A model generated the notes under the pieces. The model saw only the letters and a list, made by a program, of their open reading frames with translations. It ran no database searches and was not told where the DNA came from. A stretch of DNA of 6,130 nucleotides, taken from assembly GCA_016200725.1 (NCBI GenBank), contig JACQEE010000269.1:1-6130 (forward strand). Direction: 5' to 3'. A program made the position numbers and the translations under genes. Origin of the DNA: Chloroflexota bacterium (GTDB taxonomy: Bacteria; Chloroflexota; Dehalococcoidia; SHYB01). Shown here piece after piece: positions 1-4,695 of this stretch (positions are counted from its first letter, which is position 1; each line of letters starts with the position of its first letter).

Positions 1-858
1 CGAGCGGCGCTGCATGCCGCCTTCACCGAGGCAGGCATCATCGATCCCGAGGCCGAGGCCTTCCTCCGCACGATGGCTGGCGCGCAAATGAAGCAGGCGC
101 TCGCCGACCTGCGCCTCGCCACCGGCTGCCAGCCAGACCTCTTCGAGCGCTACGTCACCCTCTACTGGCTCAACGCCACTGGGCGAGACCCCGTTCGTGG
201 TGAGCCGACAGCCTGCCCTGAGCGGAGTCGAAGGGAACCACGCTCTTCCCCCTCTCCCCGCTCCGGGGAGAGGGTTGGGGAGAGAGGTGCCCGTGTCCGC
301 CTCTACCCCGGCGTCGGCAACATGCTCCGCAGCCTCCGCAAGCGCGTCGCGGCGATGGGCATCGTCACGCAGAAGCAGCGCGCCTTCCATCTCGAGGGGC
401 GTCCCTCGGGCGCGCAGGCCGAGTTGCTCGAACTTGGCATCGATGCTCACTTCGCCACCGTCGTCGGCTTCGAGGACGTCGCCAACCACAAACCCCACCC
501 CGAGCCTATACTCCTCGCCCTCGAACGCCTCGGCGCGGACCCGCGCACCACGCTCGTCGTCGGCGATAGCGTCGCCGACATCGAGTCCGGCCGTGCCGCC
601 GGCTGCCTCACCTGCTTCGCCTCCTGGGGCGCTCCGCCGTTTCCTGATGGAGTTGAGGCCCATTCTTCCCCTCGCCCGTCCGCGGGAATCTCAGGCGCCG
701 CCCTGAGTCCCCGAAGGGTCGCCCCGATTCCCATCGGGGCGGGTGAGGGTCTTTCTTACCCCTTCCCTCCCAGGGAAGGGGCAGGGGTTAGGTTAGTCCC
801 AGACTTCGTCGCCTCCGCCCCCGAAGCCTTGCTCAACATCGTCGCAGGCCGCGCATGA
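1..858 (+). CDS. HAD-family phosphatase (phosphoglycolate phosphatase-like), 5' partial
   Basis: The frame is open from the first base, so the gene begins upstream; the ATG at 73 is internal. Three of the four HAD motifs are visible: motif II Thr in GIVTQKQ (T codon 367-369), motif III Lys in HKPHPEP (K codon 490-492), and motif IV GDSVADI (Asp codons 565 and 577). The nucleophile motif DxDGT should lie upstream. Family knowledge: subfamily IA enzymes (Gph, PpaX and similar) hydrolyse small phosphate esters in the cytosol using Mg2+; the exact substrate cannot be read here. Two stretches do not fit the family: about 183-293, between the cap helix (YVTLYWLN) and LYPGVGNML, and about 655-800, between FASWGAP and PDFVASAPEALL. 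Both are in-frame palindromic repeats adding roughly 35 and 45 residues. The stop (856-858) overlaps the rlmN start as ATGA, suggesting coupled translation. It may still fold if the inserts form surface loops; this is inference. Confidence 0.85.
   Translation, partial: RAALHAAFTEAGIIDPEAEAFLRTMAGAQMKQALADLRLATGCQPDLFERYVTLYWLNATGRDPVRGEPTACPERSRREPRSSPSPRSGERVGERGARVRLYPGVGNMLRSLRKRVAAMGIVTQKQRAFHLEGRPSGAQAELLELGIDAHFATVVGFEDVANHKPHPEPILLALERLGADPRTTLVVGDSVADIESGRAAGCLTCFASWGAPPFPDGVEAHSSPRPSAGISGAALSPRRVAPIPIGAGEGLSYPFPPREGAGVRLVPDFVASAPEALLNIVAGRA
193..243 (+). repeat. 51-bp palindromic repeat, copy A, in frame inside the HAD gene
   Basis: This matches the copy at 885-935 at 47 of 51 positions. 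Outer inverted repeat: CGTGGT (196-201) with ACCACG (237-242). Inner: CCCT (216-219) with AGGG (232-235), around the core CCCTGAGC..GTCGAAGGG. It is read as VRGEP...PERSRREPR in the phosphatase frame. Short palindromes of this style are, from memory, dispersed in Chloroflexota genomes. Confidence 0.85.
250..274 (+). repeat. Perfect 11-bp hairpin repeat inside the HAD gene
   Basis: CCCTCTCCCCG (250-260) pairs perfectly with CGGGGAGAGGG (264-274) across a 3-base loop. A G-rich tail (275-286) follows. It lies just after the 51-bp repeat, so the two form one composite in-frame insertion. A related hairpin with different inner stem bases lies at 4226-4250. Confidence 0.85.
701..741 (+). repeat. 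Palindromic repeat pair in the HAD 3' region
   Basis: CCCTGAG..CGAAGGG (701-718) is a shortened form of the core seen at 193-243 and 885-935. Directly after it, CGCCCCGAT (720-728) pairs perfectly with ATCGGGGCG (733-741) around a 4-base loop. Both are translated in frame in the phosphatase C-terminal region, as low-complexity Pro/Arg/Gly/Ser-rich sequence. Confidence 0.75.
759..781 (+). repeat. Perfect 10-bp hairpin repeat in the HAD 3' region
   Basis: CCCCTTCCCT (759-768) pairs with AGGGAAGGGG (772-781) over a CCC loop, followed by a CAGGGGTTAGG tail. This is the same style as 250-274 and 4226-4250: a pyrimidine arm, a short loop, a purine arm and a G-rich tail. Recognisable HAD sequence (PDFVASAPEALL) resumes about 20 bases later. 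Confidence 0.8.
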
Positions 859-884
859 CTCCCCGCAGCGACAGCGATAACGCC

Positions 885-935
885 GTTCGTGGTGAGCCGA
901 TAGCCCGCCCTGAGCAGAGTCGAAGGGAACCACGG
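885..935 (+). repeat. 51-bp palindromic repeat, copy B, in frame near the rlmN N-terminus
   Basis: This differs from copy A (193-243) at four positions only. The outer arms are longer here: CCGTTCGTGGT (883-893) against ACCACGGACGG (929-939), with one non-Watson-Crick position (a G-T pair in one strand's RNA). It encodes VRGEPIARPEQSRREPR, in the same reading frame of the repeat as copy A, between the start codon and the conserved NLLDL motif of RlmN. Confidence 0.85.
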
Positions 936-1202
936 ACGGGAACGCGGCGACATCGCAACCCCATCAACCTCCTTGACCTCTCCCGTCCCGACCTCGAAGC
1001 GCTCGTCGTCGAACTCGGCGAGTCGTCCTACCGCGCCCAGCAGGTCTGGCGCTGGCTCCACCGCCGCTACGCCACCTCCATCGCCGCGATGACCGACCTG
1101 TCGGCCTCCTTCCGCGAACGACTCGCCGCCCGCGCCGAGGTTCGCCTGCCCGAGCAGGTGCGCGAACTCGTCGCCGAGGACGGCCTGACCCGCAAGGCGC
1201 TG

Positions 1203-1304
1203 GAAGCGGCCATCGCCGCCGTCCGTGGCGGCAACAAGGTCGATTCGCAGGAAGCGGAAGGCCAGCGCGAAGCGCTGAAAAAATACACGCTGGACCTGAC
1301 CGAG
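1203..1304 (+). other. clpB-like coding patch inside rlmN
   Basis: These 34 codons read EAAIAAVRGGNKVDSQEAEG followed by QREALKKYTLDLTE. This closely resembles the ClpB/Hsp104 disaggregase segment between the N-terminal domain and the first AAA module; from memory, E. coli ClpB has [20 protein letters not shown] then YTIDLTE there. It does not resemble RlmN, where a strand like FRL.DG..VESVLM and then CVSSQAGC would be expected. The left boundary falls at GLTRKAL (about 1182-1202), a string that could belong to either protein. The right boundary is near 1303/1304, where GCCGTCGGCTGC resumes rlmN in a different frame. No further ClpB sequence (GKLDPVIGRD) follows. Confidence 0.75.
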
Positions 1305-2034
1305 CCGTCGGCTGCCCCTTCTGCGCCACCGGCCAGATGGGCCTCGTGCGCAACCTCACGACCGGCGAAATCGTCGCCCAGGCCCTCCACTTCGCCCGCG
1401 AGGTCTCGCCCATGCTGTCGGGCGACGACCGGCAGCATCCGATCACCAACGTGGTCTTCATGGGCATGGGCGAACCCATGCTCAACTACGACAACACCTG
1501 GCGCGCCATCGAGACGCTCCATGCCCGCGACGGCCTCAACATCGGTGCGCGACGCATGACGCTCTCGAAGTCCGGCATCATCCCCGGCATCGAACGCCTC
1601 GCCGGCGAAGACCTGCCGGTGAACCTGGCGGTGAGCCTCCACGCGCCCAACGACGCGCTGCGCAACACGATGGTGCCCATCAACAAGAAGTACCCCATCG
1701 CCGCGCTGATGCGCGCCTGCCGCGACTACACCGACCGCACCTCGCGGCGCATCACCTTCGAGTACGTCCTCAACCGCGGCGTCAACGATTCCGAGGCGCT
1801 CGCCCGCGAACTGGGCCGCCTGCTCCAGGGCATGCTCTGCCACGTGAACCTGATTCCAGTGAACCCGACAGGCTCCGGCTTCAAACGCCCCTCGCGAGAC
1901 GCCACGCTCGCCTTCCAGCGCATCGTCTTCGAGACCTATGGCATCCCCACGACGGTGCGCGTCGAGCGAGGCGTGGAGATCAGCGCGGCCTGCGGGCAGC
2001 TGAAGACGGAGGCGAGGACGGCCAGCGGCGCGCG

Positions 2035-3072
2035 CTAGTTGTCCGCGACGACGACGATCTTGAACGCCTCGCCCGCCGTGAGGAAACTGAAGTTTGCCGT
2101 CCCGCCTGGCTTGAGATTGGTCGCCAGGTACGGCGGGAAGTCCATCTTGTCCAGCGAGCCGTCGTCCTTGAACCGCGCGACGAAGATGTAGGCCTTCGCG
2201 ACCGTCGCCGTCCCCGTATTCGTCACCTGCCCCGCGAGCCATTTCGTCGAGAGGAACTGGTCCTCGGTATTGAACGTCACCTGAAGGTTCGGGGCCGCGG
2301 CGAACACCTTCGCCTTGGCGAGCGCGTTGTACTTGGCGAGCAGGTCCGTCTGGGCCTGCTGCAGATCGCTCGTCTGCTGCTTCGCCGCCGTCACCGCTCC
2401 CTGGAGCGACTGCGCGTCCGTTTGCGCCTTCGCCAAGTCCGTATTCGCCGTCGCAAGTTGCGCCTGCAGCGTGGAAATCGTCTGCGTCAACTTGGACCGC
2501 TCGTCGACCAGCCGCGCCTCGTCGGCCTGCACCGCCGCGAGTTGGTTCTGCAGGTCTGCCTTCCGCTGCGTCAGCCCGCCGATGCTGGATTGCAGATTCG
2601 TGTAGTCGAATTGCACCGAGGCAAGCTGGTCTTGCACGTCCGCCTTTCGCTGATCGAGGGCGATGAACGACGACTGGAGCGTCGCGTAGTCTGTCTTGGC
2701 AGTCGCCAGTTGGCCCTCGAGTACCGCCCGCTGCTGGTCAATCGCAGCGATCGTAGATTGCAGGTTCGCGACGTCGGCCTGCGTCGGCGCCTTCTGGCTC
2801 TTTGCTCCAGGTGCGCTGACTACTCCCGACTGACTCTGACTTGCGTCTCCTGAACCCGACTGCGAGGCGGCAGTGCCAGCCGAACCGCCCGTCGTGACCT
2901 TCATCACGCCCCATACGGTGATCGTCACAATCGCCGCGACGCCTACAGCCAAAGCGATGCGCCGCTTCGATGGCCAGCGCCGCGCGGGCGCCTCGTAGCC
3001 TCCAGGCCGCGGCGCCACCGGGCCCGCCTGCGCGGGTCGCGGCGGGAAACTCGTCATGTTATCGGTCGTCAT
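2035..3072 (-). CDS. Single-pass membrane protein with coiled-coil repeats and FxLYD-like C-terminal domain
   Basis: 345 residues. Order: a Pro-rich cytosolic tail (1-38, ending in the basic KRR), one hydrophobic helix (39-57, IALAVGVAAIVTITVWGVM), a Ser/Gly/Gln-rich linker (about 60-100), a long coiled coil (104-255) that includes four 28-residue repeats, and a C-terminal beta domain (256-345). The last contains LAGQVTNTGTATVAKAYIFV, FKDDGSL and LKPGGTANFSF, like FxLYD domains found on bacterial surface proteins. An N-in, C-out topology is expected. The role is unknown; a stalk presenting a small beta domain outside the membrane is inference. ATG at 3072 is preferred over the GTG at 3141: an AGAGG lies about 10 bases upstream, and the extra residues look non-conserved. 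Its stop shares CTAG with the rlmN stop (convergent genes). A promoter is proposed at 3191-3219. Confidence 0.8.
   Translation of the reverse strand: MTTDNMTSFPPRPAQAGPVAPRPGGYEAPARRWPSKRRIALAVGVAAIVTITVWGVMKVTTGGSAGTAASQSGSGDASQSQSGVVSAPGAKSQKAPTQADVANLQSTIAAIDQQRAVLEGQLATAKTDYATLQSSFIALDQRKADVQDQLASVQFDYTNLQSSIGGLTQRKADLQNQLAAVQADEARLVDERSKLTQTISTLQAQLATANTDLAKAQTDAQSLQGAVTAAKQQTSDLQQAQTDLLAKYNALAKAKVFAAAPNLQVTFNTEDQFLSTKWLAGQVTNTGTATVAKAYIFVARFKDDGSLDKMDFPPYLATNLKPGGTANFSFLTAGEAFKIVVVADN
2428..2763 (-). repeat. Four tandem 84-bp (28-residue) coiled-coil repeats
   Basis: Residues 104-131, 132-159, 160-187 and 188-215 align without gaps. Three open with LQS[ST] and the fourth with LVDE. All share a QL-A core near position 18-20, as in QDQLASVQFDY and QNQLAAVQADE. 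Twenty-eight residues equal four heptads, so each repeat adds one in-register coiled-coil segment. The repeats are diverged, so this is an old duplication. Confidence 0.75.
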
Positions 3073-3190
3073 CGACGCTTCGCCTCTGCCGACGCACCAG
3101 CCACCCCACTTGCTTCCCGCAGATAAACACGCCAACAGCACCGCCCTGGCGAACCGTGCCCCGTAAGAATCTGTACGTAGTTCTGAACTA

Positions 3191-3219
3191 AATATAAACT
3201 ATTGCCGCGCATATGTCGA
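3191..3219 (-). promoter_or_regulatory. Sigma70-like promoter for the membrane protein gene
   Basis: On the minus strand, TCGACA (3219-3214) and TATATT (3196-3191) each match consensus at five of six positions and are separated by exactly 17 bases. This lies in a locally AT-rich patch of a GC-rich region. It predicts transcription starting near 3184 and a leader of about 110 bases. No known riboswitch was recognised in the leader. Confidence 0.55.
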
Positions 3220-3273
3220 GTGGCTGCCCACGATTCTCCTGCATCGCACACCGAGTTTCTGTCGTCCGCGACG

Positions 3274-3282
3274 TGCTAGAAT
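3274..3282 (+). promoter_or_regulatory. Extended -10 promoter for the amidohydrolase gene
   Basis: TGC followed by TAGAAT (3277-3282) is an extended -10 element 24 bases before the start codon. No convincing -35 box lies at the right distance, as expected if TGn compensates. A near-leaderless or short leader (about 17-20 bases) is implied. Confidence 0.45.
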
Positions 3283-3295
3283 GGCCCGCCCCAAC

Positions 3296-3300
3296 AGGAG
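3296..3300 (+). promoter_or_regulatory. Ribosome binding site AGGAG
   Basis: AGGAG with a 6-base spacer to the ATG at 3307. It is the clearest Shine-Dalgarno site in the window and fixes the start of the amidohydrolase. Confidence 0.8.
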
Positions 3301-3306
3301 TGCTCG

Positions 3307-4155
3307 ATGATCATCGATACGCACGTCCACATCGTCTCCGGCGACCGCCAGCGCTACCCGCATCATGCAACCAAGATCCTGCCCGCCGGCGTGTCGAAAA
3401 CCTGGGCGTCGGACGAGCCGGTGGATGCCGAGCGCCTCTTCCGCACACTCGACCGCGCAGGCGTCGACAAGGCCGTGATCGTCCAGCCGATGAGCGCCTA
3501 CCAGTACGACAACTCCTACGCCGCCGACAGCGGCGCGAAGTACTCGGCTCGCTGCGCCACCGTCGGCATCATCGATGTGCTGCTCCCGGACGCGGTCGAG
3601 AAACTGACCTACTGGGTGCGCGATCGCGGGATGAACGGCCTCCGTCTCTTCACCACGCGCGTGGACAGCACCTACCGCCTCGACGACCCGGCGACGGACC
3701 CCGTCTGGCGCCAGTCCCAGGCGCTCAAGATACCGGTCACGGTGCACATGCAACTGCGCGAGCTGCCGCTGCTCAAGCGCATGGTCGAACGCTTCCCCGG
3801 TGTCACCGTCGCCGTCGACCATCTCGCCGCGACCGAGTACCGCGAGAAACTGACGACCAAGGTGCTTGGCGACCTGCTCGCGCTGGCCCCGTTCCCCAAC
3901 GTGCAGGTGAAATACTCGACGCTCACGCTTTACGCGCTCAAGGGCGGCGAGCCCTCGAAGGACTTCTTCTCCCGCATCGTCGAACGCTTCGGCGCGCGAC
4001 GCCTCATGTGGGGCTCGAACTACCCCGCGACGTACGACCGCCCGTACGCCGAAATGGTGGCCATGGCGAAAGAGTCCGTCTCCTTCCTGCCCAAGGCAGA
4101 CCAAAACGCGATTCTCGGTGAGAACGCCGCCCGCCTCTACCCCCGCCTCGCCTGA
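3307..4155 (+). CDS. Amidohydrolase-2 family metal-dependent TIM-barrel hydrolase
   Basis: 282 residues, full length for the family (PF04909 / COG3618 type). Visible motifs: DTHVHI at the N-terminus (H6, H8 on strand beta-1), VTVHMQL (H147), VDHLA (H172), and WGSNYP near the end of the barrel (N238). Members hydrolyse lactones or decarboxylate small aromatic or keto acids (for example 2-pyrone-4,6-dicarboxylate lactonase); many are uncharacterised, and no substrate can be named here. The acidic residue that normally follows Gly-Ser in the last motif (GSDYP/GSDWP) is Asn, which some lactonase-like relatives may also have; it could alter metal binding. There is no signal peptide, so it is cytosolic. 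The gene has its own promoter and strong RBS, is divergent from the membrane protein gene, and is followed by repeats, so it is probably monocistronic. Confidence 0.9.
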   Translation: MIIDTHVHIVSGDRQRYPHHATKILPAGVSKTWASDEPVDAERLFRTLDRAGVDKAVIVQPMSAYQYDNSYAADSGAKYSARCATVGIIDVLLPDAVEKLTYWVRDRGMNGLRLFTTRVDSTYRLDDPATDPVWRQSQALKIPVTVHMQLRELPLLKRMVERFPGVTVAVDHLAATEYREKLTTKVLGDLLALAPFPNVQVKYSTLTLYALKGGEPSKDFFSRIVERFGARRLMWGSNYPATYDRPYAEMVAMAKESVSFLPKADQNAILGENAARLYPRLA

Positions 4156-4189
4156 GCGGCTTGGCTATCCCTCGGCGGGACCATCTGTC

Positions 4190-4211
4190 ACTCTGAGCGA
4201 ATGCGAAGAGT
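4190..4211 (+). repeat. Degenerate copy of the CCCTGAGC-type palindrome
   Basis: ACTCTGAGCG (4190-4199) and CGAAGAGT (4204-4211) form a weak inverted repeat around a core similar to the CCCTGAGC..GTCGAAGGG repeats in the HAD and rlmN genes. It lies 35 bases after the amidohydrolase stop. Confidence 0.5.
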
Positions 4212-4225
4212 CCCTCTCAATCCCT

Positions 4226-4250
4226 CCCTCTCCAGCTCCGCTGGAGAGGG
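4226..4250 (+). repeat. Perfect 11-bp hairpin repeat, intergenic
   Basis: CCCTCTCCAGC (4226-4236) pairs with GCTGGAGAGGG (4240-4250) over a TCC loop. It has the same length, loop size and outer eight stem bases as 250-274, but the inner three stem pairs differ on both arms. It might act as a terminator for the amidohydrolase, but no T-tract follows. Confidence 0.8.
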
Positions 4251-4252
4251 AC

Positions 4253-4269
4253 CCCTGGCTTCGCCAGGG
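4253..4269 (+). repeat. Perfect 7-bp hairpin, intergenic
   Basis: CCCTGGC (4253-4259) pairs with GCCAGGG (4263-4269) around TTC. It abuts the previous hairpin and is followed by a GAGGGTGAGG tail, so the two form one composite repeat unit. Confidence 0.75.
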
Positions 4270-4285
4270 AGGGTGAGGCCTCCTC

Positions 4286-4297
4286 CTGCCCGGGCAG
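4286..4297. repeat. 12-bp perfect palindrome CTGCCCGGGCAG
   Basis: A self-complementary 12-mer between the hairpin pair at 4226-4269 and the 22-bp palindrome at 4320. Short and GC-rich; it could be chance, but it sits in a cluster of such elements. Confidence 0.4.
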
Positions 4298-4319
4298 CAC
4301 GCCGCGACCATCTCCCGTA

Positions 4320-4341
4320 GGGGCGACCGGCCGGTCGCCCC
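4320..4341. repeat. 22-bp perfect palindrome
   Basis: GGGGCGACCGG followed directly by its reverse complement CCGGTCGCCCC. From memory, this string, often with GTA before it as here, recurs as a dispersed repeat in Chloroflexota-like genomes. It could form a cruciform or be recognised by a dimeric protein; no function is shown. Confidence 0.8.
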
Positions 4342-4410
4342 GAGGCCACGAGGACATGGGCTTCGCTGCCGGTGCGCACCTCGCTCCGCCTACCAACCGT
4401 CACCCTATCC

Positions 4411-4574
4411 TGTTGTGCCCCAGTCGAGATTTGGACAGGCGTCTAGGGGAGTCGAATCGGAAAAAGGCGTCACCAACACGAAAATCAGCCAGTCTCCAGT
4501 CAATCACATCCCCCAGAACCCCCCTTGCCCCTCCTGTTAGATTGAGGGTGTCCAAGTCTAAGTGGGGCAGTACA
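4411..4574. mobile_element. 164-bp miniature element with terminal inverted repeats (IS-derived remnant)
   Basis: The left end (4411-4437) starts TGTTGTGCCCCAG and ends TTTGGACA. The right end (4574-4549, reverse strand) starts TGTACTGCCCCAC and ends CTTGGACA. Aligned with one gap, they agree at about 21 of 26 positions, including blocks TGCCCCA and TTGGACA. Ends of form TGT...ACA and internal GGACA are typical of IS3/IS481-like elements. Just inside the right end, on the minus strand, an AGGAGG lies where a transposase ribosome site would be, but no transposase frame follows. No clear target-site duplication is visible at the flanks. It is either a MITE or the fused ends of a deleted IS. Confidence 0.55.
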
Positions 4575-4695
4575 GTCATGGGCACTGACCACGGCAGTAT
4601 CAGAACCAATCTCAGCGTCCAAAGTAGCATTCTGTCGTTGCAGGGCGGACTGTCCCAGATCTGTCCGATATGCCAATACATGGGATGAATCGAGC
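4575..4695. other. Gene-free stretch before the propeller gene
   Basis: Together with 4156-4574 this makes a 540-base gap without a convincing gene. The left part is filled by repeats and the miniature element. The final 121 bases have lower GC, and I see neither a good promoter pair nor a coding frame in them. Weak ribosome-site candidates (GGGA at 4682-4685) precede the GTG at 4696. Confidence 0.5.

Larger units (their letters stand above)
855..2038 (+). pseudogene. rlmN: rlmN, dual-specificity RNA adenine-C2 methyltransferase, disrupted by a patch and frameshift
   Basis: RlmN is a cytosolic radical-SAM enzyme that methylates C2 of A2503 in 23S rRNA and A37 of some tRNAs. The N-terminal part is clear: NLLDLSRPDLEALV, YRAQQVWRWLH, AMTDLSASFRERLA. 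The C-terminal part is clear in another frame: GCPFCATGQMG from 1310, GMGEPMLN (1463-1486), SLHAPND, LIPVNP, and the catalytic-Cys motif CGQL (1991-2002). Between them, codons 1203-1304 look like ClpB, and the frame moves by -1 near 1304. The expected CxxxCxxC cluster motif has lost its first Cys; only the last two (codons 1313 and 1322) remain, and Arg (codon 1301) sits where the first should be. Total length is 1184 nt, not a multiple of three. Residues about 11-27 are a palindromic repeat. The start at 855 is chosen for the ATGA overlap with the HAD gene. As written, an active enzyme is unlikely; assembly error is an alternative. Confidence 0.85.

Noticed and set aside
1067..2242. 391-codon antisense frame across rlmN
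   Set aside because: It is GC-driven, with Arg/Gly/Ala-rich low-complexity translation, no start signal, and it runs across the rlmN/membrane-protein junction.
3070..3141. GTG start at 3141 for the membrane protein gene, adding 23 residues
   Set aside because: The added residues look non-conserved, and an AGAGG about 10 bases before the ATG at 3072 supports the shorter form. It cannot be fully excluded.
3073..3184. Possible riboswitch in the 110-base leader of the membrane protein gene
   Set aside because: The leader is GC-rich, but I could not match conserved cores of known riboswitch classes or find a clear terminator/antiterminator pair.
3199..4104. Long open frames on both strands overlapping the amidohydrolase gene, including a 301-codon antisense frame
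   Set aside because: They are side effects of high GC. Their translations are Arg/His-rich and unlike any family, whereas the 3307-4155 frame has clear catalytic motifs and a strong ribosome site.
4226..4269. Intrinsic terminator of the amidohydrolase gene
   Set aside because: The stems are strong but lack a following T-run, and the same hairpin family occurs inside a coding region (250-274), so they are better called dispersed repeats.
4187..4341. CRISPR array
   Set aside because: The repeats are different palindromes with irregular spacing, not identical direct repeats separated by uniform spacers; no cas genes are present.
4356..4688. Small open frames (both strands) across 4356-4718
   Set aside because: They cross the 22-bp palindrome area, the miniature element and its flanks without recognisable domains or ribosome sites; better read as non-coding.
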